From Nocardioides luteus (GTDB lineage: Bacteria; Actinomycetota; Actinomycetes; Propionibacteriales; Nocardioidaceae), in contig NZ_BMRK01000008.1 of assembly GCF_014648595.1 (NCBI RefSeq), forward strand, positions 1-64,000: 64,000 nucleotides of DNA. The letters run 5' to 3'. The translations under genes were made by a program, and so were the position numbers. Below the pieces are notes generated by a model. It worked only from the letters and a program-made list of their open reading frames with translations, had not been told where the DNA came from and searched no databases. Shown piece after piece: positions 8,245-15,747 of this stretch; the first letter of the stretch is position 1; every line of letters starts with the position of its first letter.

Positions 8245-8254
8245 ACCAATTGGT
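8245..8254. promoter_or_regulatory. Palindrome upstream of citrate synthase
   Basis: The 10-bp palindrome accaattggt is centred about 45 bases upstream of the gltA start, in an unusually AT-rich pocket (gaaatcaaccaattggtg). Its position suits an operator or activator site. No regulator is identified. Confidence 0.35.
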
Positions 8255-8294
8255 GGGACGCCGAGTTACGTAGGGGATTTCAAGAGGGTTACCG

Positions 8295-9608
8295 TTGCTG
8301 ACCGTGACCGAATCTCTAACTGTGCGTGACAACCGCACCGGGGTGGAGTACGACATCCCGATCACCGACGGCACCATCCGCGCCGCCGACCTGGGGAAGA
8401 TCAAGGCCGCTGACCCGGCCACCAGTGAAGAGGGCCCCGGCCTGGCTGTCTATGACCCGGGCTTTGTGAACACCGCTTCCTGCCGATCTTCCGTCACCTA
8501 TATCGACGGCGACAAGGGCGTGCTCGAATATCGCGGATATCCGATCGAGCAGCTCGCCGAGAAGTCGAGCTTCCTCGAGGTGTCCTACCTCCTGGTCCAC
8601 GGCGCGCTGCCGACCAAGGAGGAGTACGACGCGTGGGTGCACGAGATCACCTTCCACACGTTCGTGCACGAGAACATCAAGGAGTTCATGCAGGGCTTCC
8701 GCTATGACGCCCACCCCATGGGCATGCTGATGGCCTCCGTCGGTGCGATGTCGACGTTCTACCCCGACGCCGCCAACATCTCCGACCCCGACAACCGCCG
8801 CCTGCAGATCATCCGGCTGATCGCCAAGATGCCGACGCTGGGCGCCTGGGCGTTCCGCCACGCGCAGGGCAAGCCGTACGTCTACCCGGACAACGACCTG
8901 TCCTACACCGGCAACTTCCTCTCGATGCTCTTCAAGATGAGCGAGTCGAAGTACGCCCCGGACGAGCGCATCGTCAAGGCGCTCGACACGCTCTTCATCC
9001 TGCACGCCGACCACGAGCAGAACGCCTCGGCCAACGCCGTGCGCAGCGTGGGCTCGACCCAGGTCGACCCCTACTCGTCGGTGGCTGCCGGCGTCGGCGC
9101 CCTCTTCGGACCGCTCCACGGCGGCGCCAACGAGGCCGTGCTCCGGATGCTGCGCCGCATCGGCAAGGTGGAGAACATCCCCGCCTTCATCGAGGGCGTC
9201 AAGGCCGGCAACGAGCGGCTGATGGGCTTCGGTCACCGGGTCTACAAGAACTACGACCCGCGCGCGACGATCATCAAGCAGCAGGCGCTCAACGTCTTCG
9301 AGGTCACGGGCACCAACCCGCTGCTCAACATCGCGATGGAGCTCGAGAAGATCGCCCTCGAGGACGAATACTTCGTCTCGCGCAAGCTCTACCCGAACGT
9401 CGACTTCTACTCCGGCCTCATCTACGAGGCCCTGGAGTTCCCGCCGGAGATGTTCACCGTGCTGTTCGCCATCGGGCGTACGCCGGGCTGGCTCTCCCAG
9501 TGGCTGGAGCTCGTCCAGGACAAGGAGCAGAAGATCGCTCGTCCGAAGCAGATCTACACCGGTGAGCGTGGCCTCACCTTCGTCCCGCGCGACGTTCGCT
9601 GGGCCTGA
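8295..9608 (+). CDS. gltA: Citrate synthase
   Basis: Condenses acetyl-CoA and oxaloacetate to citrate in the TCA cycle. The 437-aa length fits the hexameric bacterial type II enzyme. Catalytic residues are visible: His275 in FGPLHGGAN, His314 in GFGHRVYKNYDPR and Asp370 in VDFYSG. The TTG at 8295 is preceded by GAGGG with a 6-base gap. A GTG three codons later (MTESLTV) is an alternative start. The gene stands alone, with a palindrome-bearing upstream region and the HAD hydrolase gene about 107 bases downstream. Confidence 0.95.
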   Translation: MLTVTESLTVRDNRTGVEYDIPITDGTIRAADLGKIKAADPATSEEGPGLAVYDPGFVNTASCRSSVTYIDGDKGVLEYRGYPIEQLAEKSSFLEVSYLLVHGALPTKEEYDAWVHEITFHTFVHENIKEFMQGFRYDAHPMGMLMASVGAMSTFYPDAANISDPDNRRLQIIRLIAKMPTLGAWAFRHAQGKPYVYPDNDLSYTGNFLSMLFKMSESKYAPDERIVKALDTLFILHADHEQNASANAVRSVGSTQVDPYSSVAAGVGALFGPLHGGANEAVLRMLRRIGKVENIPAFIEGVKAGNERLMGFGHRVYKNYDPRATIIKQQALNVFEVTGTNPLLNIAMELEKIALEDEYFVSRKLYPNVDFYSGLIYEALEFPPEMFTVLFAIGRTPGWLSQWLELVQDKEQKIARPKQIYTGERGLTFVPRDVRWA

Positions 9609-9715
9609 ACCATCATGTCTCGACTCACGTCGTCCAGCGCGTGCGATCGCAAGGCGGAGGAGGGAAGCGGCCCGGTGTTGGCCGTTGACCGACGACAACG
9701 CCGCGAGCGTGCGTG

Positions 9716-10333
9716 ATGGGCGGCGTGAGTGGGGTCGTCTGGGACTTCGGGAATGTATTGATCAAGTGGGACCCGCTCCCGGCGATCGCTGCGGGCGTCG
9801 GTGACGCCGACGCCCGCGCCTTCCTGAGCTCCTACGACTTCGGGTCGTGGAACCACCTCCAGGACGCCGGCCGCACCTGGGCCCAGGCCCTGACCGCTCT
9901 CGAGGGCGACGCACCGCAGTGGCTCAGCGCCGGAGCGGCGTACGTCGACAACTTCCCGCTCTCCATGCTGGGGCCGGTCCCCGGCACCCATGAGCTGGTC
10001 CGCGAGCTCGCCGCAGCCGGGTTCCCGCAGGTCGGGCTGACCAACTGGTCGGCCGAGCTCTATCCCCATGCCAGCTCGACCTACGACGTGATCGGCCTGC
10101 TCCGCGACGTCGTCGTCTCCGGCGAGGTCCGGCTGGCCAAGCCCGACCCGGCGATCTACCAGCTCGTCGGCGAGCGCGCCGGGATCCCGCTGGAGAGGCT
10201 CGTCTTCATCGACGACAGCCCGGTCAACGTGGACGCTGCCGCGGGGCTCGGCATGCAGGCGATCCAGTTCACCGGAGCCGAGCAGCTCCGCAGCGACCTG
10301 GTCGCCCTCGGCCTGCCGGTCGCGGCGCTCTAG
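9716..10333 (+). CDS. HAD-family hydrolase, subfamily IA type
   Basis: A 205-aa phosphatase-like protein of the haloacid dehalogenase superfamily. Motif I is VVWDFGNVLIKWD, with Asn where classical phosphatases have the second Asp. Motif II is LTNWS, the lysine is in RLAKPDPAIY, and motif IV is FIDDSPVNV. The DFGNVL form is common in the epoxide-hydrolase/haloacid-like branch, so substrate is open. GTG at 9713 and GTG at 9725 are other starts. Its stop overlaps the stop of the convergent MFS gene by 4 bases, leaving no room for a separate terminator. Confidence 0.85.
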   Translation: MGGVSGVVWDFGNVLIKWDPLPAIAAGVGDADARAFLSSYDFGSWNHLQDAGRTWAQALTALEGDAPQWLSAGAAYVDNFPLSMLGPVPGTHELVRELAAAGFPQVGLTNWSAELYPHASSTYDVIGLLRDVVVSGEVRLAKPDPAIYQLVGERAGIPLERLVFIDDSPVNVDAAAGLGMQAIQFTGAEQLRSDLVALGLPVAAL

Positions 10334-11580
10334 GCGGCCTCCTCCACCGCCACCCGCTCGGGCGCGCGCTCGAGCCTGCGCACGCCCGCGAAGGAGATCG
10401 ACATCAGCGCGGTGCCGGAGATCACCGCCGCGACCACGAGCAGCCAGGTGTCGAAGCCGACCGCGACCGCCACCGGGCCGACCAGCGCGAGCCCGACGGG
10501 GCGGGCGACGAACGATCCCACGATGTCGAAGGCGTAGACGCGGGAGAGCTTCTTCTCGGGGATCTCCTGCTGGATGGCGATCTGCCAGAAGACGTCGAAG
10601 ACCTGCAGCCCGAAGCCGTGCAGGAAGGCGCCGAGCAGGATGGGCCACAGCGTCTCGGAGAGGGCCATCGAGACCGGGAAGAGCCCGGTCATCGCCAGGA
10701 AGAACACCCCGACCCCGAGCAGCCGACGCGGCCGGAACCGCAGGCAGAAGAGGCCGCCGACGATGAAGCCGGCCATCAGCGCTGCGAGCGCGAAGCCCCA
10801 TGACTCCCGGCCGATGCCCTCGCCGACGACGATCGGACCGAGCACGCTGTGGGCCCCCGACCAGAACAGGTGGTAGAGCAGCGCCTGCAGGATGAGGAAC
10901 CACAGCCAGGCGTGGCGCATCACCTCGCGGAAGCCCTCGCCGAGCTCGGTGAGCATCGACGCCTTGCGCGGTCCGCGATCGTGGGTGACCTGCATCCCGG
11001 AGTAGGCGACGGCGGCGATGGCGAAGGTCACCGCGTCGACCGTGATCGCCCACCCGGAGCCGACCGCTGCGACCAGCACACCGCCGAGGGCGTAGCCGAC
11101 CGTCGAGGCGGTCGTCTGCAGCAGCGACCGCAGCGAGATCGCCGCGCCGAGGTCCTCCTCCGGCACGACGATCTTCGTCATCGCCATCGCCGAGGGCTGG
11201 TTGAGCGCTGCGACGACGCCGGCGAGACCACCCATCACCGCGATCGAGGGGATCGTCGCGACCCCCAGGATCACCGTCGCCGCCAGCGAGCCGATCACCA
11301 CGGCGCTGATCGCAGCGGTGCCTTCCATCATCAGCTTGCGCGAGACCCGGTCGCCGAGCACTCCCCCGGCCAGGGTGGTCACCACCTGGCAGGCCGCGAA
11401 CACCGCCTCGACGAGACCGAGCTGGGTCGCCGTGCCGCCGAGGTCCAGCACCGCGAAGGCGAGCGCGACCGGGGTGATCGCGTTGCCGAGCGAGGAGGAG
11501 GCCGTGCCGGTGACGAGGCGGCGGAAACTGGGGTGCCTCAGCGGCGTACGACGCCCGGACGGGCCTTCGATGGTGGGCAT
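10330..11580 (-). CDS. MFS transporter, probable drug efflux
   Basis: A 416-aa membrane protein with about twelve hydrophobic segments. The loop between helices 2 and 3 reads GGVLGDRVSRKLMMEG, the MFS motif A (G-x-L-x-D-R). The type resembles enterobactin/multidrug exporters. Start at 11580 (MPTIEGPSG) is chosen because TACATT ends 6 bases upstream, giving a leaderless transcript with a TTGGCT -35-like box 18 bases further. It diverges from the MarR gene, and the shared control region implies repression of the exporter by that regulator. Substrate is unknown. Confidence 0.85.
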   Translation of the reverse strand: MPTIEGPSGRRTPLRHPSFRRLVTGTASSSLGNAITPVALAFAVLDLGGTATQLGLVEAVFAACQVVTTLAGGVLGDRVSRKLMMEGTAAISAVVIGSLAATVILGVATIPSIAVMGGLAGVVAALNQPSAMAMTKIVVPEEDLGAAISLRSLLQTTASTVGYALGGVLVAAVGSGWAITVDAVTFAIAAVAYSGMQVTHDRGPRKASMLTELGEGFREVMRHAWLWFLILQALLYHLFWSGAHSVLGPIVVGEGIGRESWGFALAALMAGFIVGGLFCLRFRPRRLLGVGVFFLAMTGLFPVSMALSETLWPILLGAFLHGFGLQVFDVFWQIAIQQEIPEKKLSRVYAFDIVGSFVARPVGLALVGPVAVAVGFDTWLLVVAAVISGTALMSISFAGVRRLERAPERVAVEEAA

Positions 11581-11586
11581 GCGAGG

Positions 11587-11644
11587 AATGTACTTCGCTG
11601 ACGAACTATTAGCCAACGAATTATCAACCAGCGAAGGTTAGAAT
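11587..11644. promoter_or_regulatory. Divergent promoters and probable MarR operator
   Basis: AT-rich control region between the MFS and MarR genes. On the minus strand TACATT (11587-11592) ends 6 bases before the MFS ATG. On the plus strand TAGAAT (11639-11644) ends 6 bases before the MarR ATG. Between them an inverted repeat cttcgctg / cagcgaag (11593-11600, 11629-11636) and the direct repeats cgaactatta / cgaattatca fill the space. A dimer bound here would cover both -10 elements. Confidence 0.65.
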
Positions 11645-11650
11645 CGGGTC

Positions 11651-12256
11651 ATGCCCGAGATGCGTCACTCCCCCGGCTCGTCCACCGCCGGGCCGATCCA
11701 GCCCGGCATCACCATCGGCAGCGGCCCGGAGAGCGTGGTCCTCACGCCCGAGACGCTCCCCGAAGATCGAGCCGACCGTCACGTCGCTCGCTGGCGCGAC
11801 CACTGGATCGACATCGACTTCGACGACGAGATCGAGGCGATCACGGTCCGGATCGGCACCATCGCGAAGTTCTTCGACGACGCCCGCGCTGCCGCCGCGC
11901 GCGAGGTCGGGCTCGCCGATTTCGAGTACAAGACGCTCCACTCGCTGATGATCCGTGACACCCCCGGTCACGCCTCTCCCACCGCGCTCGCGAAGGACCT
12001 CGGGATCAGCCCGGCGGGGATGACCGGTCGGCTCGACAGCATGGAGCGCGCCGGGTGGGTGCGGCGTACGGCCTCGGTGGAGGACCGTCGCAAGATCAGC
12101 GTCGAGGCGACCGGGGCCGGCATCGAGATCTGGCGGCGGGCGATGGATCTGCGCGGCGAGACCGAGACCCGGCTCTTGGAGACGTTGAGCCCGGAGCGTC
12201 GCACCGAGCTGGCCACGCTGCTCAAGCAGGTGACCCTGGGGCTCGAGGGCGACTAG
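11651..12256 (+). CDS. MarR-family transcriptional regulator
   Basis: A 201-aa winged-helix repressor-type protein. An N-terminal extension of about 65 residues precedes the MarR core. The core shows the recognition region ALAKDLGISPAGMTGRLDSMERAGWVRR and the wing RTASVEDRRKISVEATGAG, typical of the family. It is divergent from the MFS exporter, sharing an inverted-repeat control region, so it probably represses both genes until a ligand binds. A TAGAAT box 6 bases before the ATG suggests a leaderless message. Confidence 0.88.
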   Translation: MPEMRHSPGSSTAGPIQPGITIGSGPESVVLTPETLPEDRADRHVARWRDHWIDIDFDDEIEAITVRIGTIAKFFDDARAAAAREVGLADFEYKTLHSLMIRDTPGHASPTALAKDLGISPAGMTGRLDSMERAGWVRRTASVEDRRKISVEATGAGIEIWRRAMDLRGETETRLLETLSPERRTELATLLKQVTLGLEGD

Positions 12257-12344
12257 CGATCAGAGCCCGGCTGCGCAGATCTGCGTACGCCGCCGACGCC
12301 GGTCGTCGGATCCGCTCGAAGCGCGTCGGGGCCAGCATCGAGGC

Positions 12345-13250
12345 ATGACCACCACGCCTGAGACCCGACCCTTCCGCTTCGGCGTCGTCGCCGGGCAGGC
12401 TCCCCCGGGCGCCGCCTGGAGCGATCTCGCCCGACGTGTCGAGAGCGAGGGGTACGACACCCTCGTCATGCCCGACAACGTCTCCTTCGGCCATGCCGTC
12501 TTCCCGGCCCTGGCCGCCGCCGCTGCCGTGACCACGACCCTGCGAGTGGGGACCTACGTCCTCGCGAACGACGTCCGCCACCCCGTCCAGGTCGCCAAGG
12601 AGGCGGCCACGCTCGCCGTGCTCTCCGACGGCCGGTTCGAGCTCGGCCTGGGCGCCGGCCGTCCCGGCTCCGAGCGGAAGAACGCGATGCTGGGGCTCGG
12701 CTTCGACCGCCCCGGCGTACGCGTCGACCGGCTCGTGGAGTCGATCGGCCTGATCAAGCGGCTCCTCGCCGGGGAGACGGTGACCGTCGACGGCCCGCAC
12801 CACCGTGCCGCCGAGGCGTCGGTCCTGCCCTACGGGACCCCGCCCCAGCAGGTGCCGCTCCTCGTCGCCGGCGGCGGCCCGCGGATGCTGCGGATCGCCG
12901 GTGAGCACGCCGACATCGCCGCTCTCGGGGTGCCGTTCGACGCCGAGGAGTCCGTGGTGCGCGCAGCCGTCGACCACGTCCGCTCCGCCGACCGCCCCGA
13001 CGGCACCTCGGTCGAGCTCAACATGAACCTGATGGCGGTCGGCGAGACGGTCCCGCGCTACCTGGCGGGTCGCATCGACACCGCCGCCCTCGCCGCCCGC
13101 GGCGCGGTCGGCATCGTCAGCGGCTCGCCCGAGGAGATGGCCGACCAGCTCCGCGAGCGCCGGGAGCGGCTCGGCGTCTCGTACGTCCTGGTCGGCGACG
13201 AGCTCATGGAGGCGTTCGCCCCGGTGGTGGACGTCCTCGCCGGCAGCTGA
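12345..13250 (+). CDS. LLM-class F420-dependent oxidoreductase
   Basis: A 301-aa luciferase-like TIM-barrel oxidoreductase. Features include the start FRFGVVAGQAPPGAAW, the strand RVGTYVLANDVRHP, LSDGRFELGLGAGRPGSE (a cofactor-phosphate region in this family) and the C-terminal GIVSGSPEEMADQLRERRE. It most resembles the actinobacterial F420 subgroup typified by MSMEG_2516, though F420 rather than FMN is inferred from likeness only. Substrate is unknown. It lies downstream of the MarR gene on the same strand with about 90 bases between, so co-transcription is possible but unproved. Confidence 0.82.
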   Translation: MTTTPETRPFRFGVVAGQAPPGAAWSDLARRVESEGYDTLVMPDNVSFGHAVFPALAAAAAVTTTLRVGTYVLANDVRHPVQVAKEAATLAVLSDGRFELGLGAGRPGSERKNAMLGLGFDRPGVRVDRLVESIGLIKRLLAGETVTVDGPHHRAAEASVLPYGTPPQQVPLLVAGGGPRMLRIAGEHADIAALGVPFDAEESVVRAAVDHVRSADRPDGTSVELNMNLMAVGETVPRYLAGRIDTAALAARGAVGIVSGSPEEMADQLRERRERLGVSYVLVGDELMEAFAPVVDVLAGS

Positions 13251-13316
13251 GCACTTTTCGGGTCCGCATAGCCCCGTCTCAGCCGGTTCACAGGGACCCT
13301 GGTCACACTCGAAGAC

Positions 13317-14621
13317 ATGACCGAACTCCCTCCTCAGCAGCCGAGTGGGACCCCGCCGGAGTGGACTCCGCCTGCCCCCGCCGGTCCCACGCCCCCGCCT
13401 CCCACGACCCAGGCACCGGCCCAGGCACCGGCCCAAGCACCGGCCGGCCCGTTCGCACCTCCGCCGGCGCAGACCTCCGTCATGACCGCCGTGCCGGGCC
13501 CCTCCGCCAAGAAGCCCGGCGCGCGTCGCGCGGGCCTCGTCGCCGCAGTCCTCGCCGGAGCCCTGGTCGCAGGGGGCACGGCGGGCATCGGCGGTGCCGC
13601 GGTCTACGACGCCCTCGCCGGTGACGGCGCCTCGGGTGGTGCGAACACCCCGGCCACCTCCCAGGTCGTCGACACCAAGGCCCCCGAGGGCAGCATCGAG
13701 AAGGTCTCCGCCAAGGTGCTCCCCTCGGTGGTGAAGATCGAGGTCTCCGCGGCTCAGGGCTCCGGCTCCGGATCCGGCGTCATCATCTCCTCGGACGGCA
13801 CGATCCTCACCAACAACCATGTGGTCGAGCTCGCCGCCAACGGCGGCAACGTGACGGTCGACTTCAACGACGGCACCTCGGCCTCCGCCGAGGTCCTCGG
13901 CACCGACCCGCTCACCGACACCGCCGTCATCAAGGCGAAGGGTGTCTCCGGCCTGACCCCGATCACGATGGGCAAGTCGAGCAACCTCAGCGTCGGTCAG
14001 GGCGTGGTGGCGATCGGCTCGCCGTTCGGGCTCGACTCCACGGTGACCACCGGCATCGTGAGCGCGCTCGACCGACCGGTCAACGTCGGCGTCGACCAGA
14101 GCGGCGCGGCCACCGTCTACCCGGCTGTGCAGACGGACGCGGCGATCAACCCGGGCAACTCCGGCGGCGCACTGGTCGACCTCAACGGCAACCTGGTCGG
14201 CATCAACGCCTCCATCAAACCGAGCGAGGGCGCCAACGGTCAGGGTGCCGGCTCGATCGGCATCGGCTTCGCGATCCCGATCGACGAGATCCGCCCGATC
14301 GTGGAGCAGCTCGAGAAGGGCGAGAAGGCCACTCACGCCCAGTTCGGCATCTCGGTCTCCGACGCCCCCGAGGCGCAGAACGGCCAGACCTCGGTCACCG
14401 GCGCGCTCGTGCAGGAGGTCGGTGGCGGCAGCACCGCCGAGAAGGCCGGGATCGAGAAGGGTGACGTCATCACCAAGGTCGACGACCACATCATCACCGG
14501 GTCAGACTCCCTCGTGGCGACCGTCCGCTCCTACCGCCCCAGCGACGAGGTCGAGGTGACCTGGTCCCGCGACGGCAAGGAGCAGACCGCCAAGGTCACG
14601 CTGGACTCCGACGCCTCCTGA
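13317..14621 (+). CDS. HtrA/DegP-like serine protease with PDZ domain
   Basis: Membrane-anchored envelope protease of 434 aa. Residues 1-70 form a Pro/Ala/Gln-rich cytoplasmic tail, 72-96 a transmembrane helix, then a trypsin-like domain and a C-terminal PDZ domain (about 345-428). The catalytic triad is His168 (NNHVV), Asp201 (PLTDTAVI) and Ser282 (GNSGGALVD). Actinobacterial relatives (PepD/HtrA types) act in protein quality control outside the membrane. A CACACT hexamer ends 7 bases before the ATG, suggesting a leaderless start, and the 11-bp palindrome cagggaccctg lies at 13291-13301. The gene is monocistronic and convergent with the GNAT gene. Confidence 0.92.
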   Translation: MTELPPQQPSGTPPEWTPPAPAGPTPPPPTTQAPAQAPAQAPAGPFAPPPAQTSVMTAVPGPSAKKPGARRAGLVAAVLAGALVAGGTAGIGGAAVYDALAGDGASGGANTPATSQVVDTKAPEGSIEKVSAKVLPSVVKIEVSAAQGSGSGSGVIISSDGTILTNNHVVELAANGGNVTVDFNDGTSASAEVLGTDPLTDTAVIKAKGVSGLTPITMGKSSNLSVGQGVVAIGSPFGLDSTVTTGIVSALDRPVNVGVDQSGAATVYPAVQTDAAINPGNSGGALVDLNGNLVGINASIKPSEGANGQGAGSIGIGFAIPIDEIRPIVEQLEKGEKATHAQFGISVSDAPEAQNGQTSVTGALVQEVGGGSTAEKAGIEKGDVITKVDDHIITGSDSLVATVRSYRPSDEVEVTWSRDGKEQTAKVTLDSDAS

Positions 14622-14639
14622 TCTCCCCGCTATGACGCT

Positions 14640-14716
14640 GGGACCCGCAGGGTCCCCGTGCCCGCGGGGTGCCATCTCCGAGCGTCTCGTACCCCGCCCC
14701 CGGGTGCGAGGCGCTC
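14640..14716. terminator. Two hairpins between convergent htrA-like and GNAT genes
   Basis: The first hairpin is gggaccc-gca-gggtccc at 14640-14656. The second has arms gagcgtctcg (14680-14689) and cgaggcgctc (14707-14716), nine of ten pairs plus a possible wobble. Both lie in the 103-base gap between two converging stop codons and probably terminate transcription from both sides. T runs are weak. Confidence 0.6.
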
Positions 14717-14724
14717 GGTGCGTC

Positions 14725-15747
14725 TCAGGAGACCTGCTTCTGGATGCTGCAGAGCCACTCGACCGGCTCGAAGCCCATCGCCTCGTTGACCCGGATCATG
14801 TGGGCGTTGACCTCGGCGTTGTAGGTTGTCAGGGTCGGCACCTGGGGACGCTCGGCCTGGAACAGCCTGAGGTTGGCGACCTTCACCCCCAGGCCCAGCC
14901 GGTGGCCCCGGTGGGTCGCTTCGACCAGGGTGCCCCACTGGTAGCCGTTGCCGTCCAGGCTGGAGTAGCCGATGACGGTGTAGGCGACCACACGGCCGGC
15001 GCCGTCCAGCGCCACCGAGTGGTAGAGCGTCCGCTTCTGCGCCTCGACCAGCTCCTCCATCTCACGCACCTTGGCCACGTCGGCCTCCGGCGCCTCGACG
15101 TCCAGGGCTCCGGTCGGCGCCTCGGTCTCCAGGCTCGCGTCGAGCACCGCCCAGCTCTCCACGATGTCGTCCGGCACCCGTCCGACCCAGGACCGCAGCG
15201 TGTAGCCGTCGTGCCTCTCGGCTGCCTCCGCCGCCAGCCGGTCGAGGACGTCGTCGGCCACCGGCAGCCGGAGCAGGCGGCGCACCTCGACCAGGGCGGA
15301 GACGTAGCCGCGGGCGAGGCCGAACTCCCGGCCGGGCGAACCCTCACCGCCGGAGCCGAGCGACCACGGCCACCAGAGCTCACCCGTCAACGACGTACGT
15401 CCCTCGGCGCGGGCCTCCGCCTCGAGCCGGTCGAGCAGCGCCGTGCCGTAGCCATGACGCTGATGGGCCGGCAGCACCGTCACCGCGAGCGAGGCCCGGT
15501 GGCGGTTGTCGAGCAGGGGCATCGCCAGCCAACCGGCGGCGACCACCTCGCCGCCGATCCGGCCGAGGTAGGCCCTCCGGTCGACCTTCGTGGTCTGCTG
15601 CTGCAGCTCGACGCGCTGCTCCTCGCGGGCCCAGACGTCCGCGTCCGGACCGCGCACGTCGAGCCAGGACGCCGTCGTGGCGTCGTACCAGGCGTCGAAG
15701 GCGCCAGCGTCGAACGGGTCGACCCGCTCGATCACCAGCTCGCTCAT
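14725..15747 (-). CDS. Double-domain GNAT N-acetyltransferase
   Basis: A 340-aa protein with two tandem GNAT domains. The first acetyl-CoA loop is VLPAHQRHGYGTALLDRL. The second is VEATHRGHRLGLGVKVANL, followed by NAEVNAHMIRVNEAMGFEPV, a classic GNAT C-terminal pattern. Two-domain GNATs include mycothiol synthase and drug acetyltransferases, but nothing here fixes the acceptor. The ATG overlaps the stop of the upstream ABC-F gene as ATGA, so the two are translationally coupled and probably act in a shared process such as drug or ribosome protection. Confidence 0.85.
   Translation of the reverse strand: MSELVIERVDPFDAGAFDAWYDATTASWLDVRGPDADVWAREEQRVELQQQTTKVDRRAYLGRIGGEVVAAGWLAMPLLDNRHRASLAVTVLPAHQRHGYGTALLDRLEAEARAEGRTSLTGELWWPWSLGSGGEGSPGREFGLARGYVSALVEVRRLLRLPVADDVLDRLAAEAAERHDGYTLRSWVGRVPDDIVESWAVLDASLETEAPTGALDVEAPEADVAKVREMEELVEAQKRTLYHSVALDGAGRVVAYTVIGYSSLDGNGYQWGTLVEATHRGHRLGLGVKVANLRLFQAERPQVPTLTTYNAEVNAHMIRVNEAMGFEPVEWLCSIQKQVS

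Noticed and set aside
12222-14489. A 755-codon minus-strand frame across the oxidoreductase and HtrA-like genes
   Set aside because: It crosses two well-supported plus-strand genes and their gap. Its sequence is low-complexity Asp/Arg/Gly/His.
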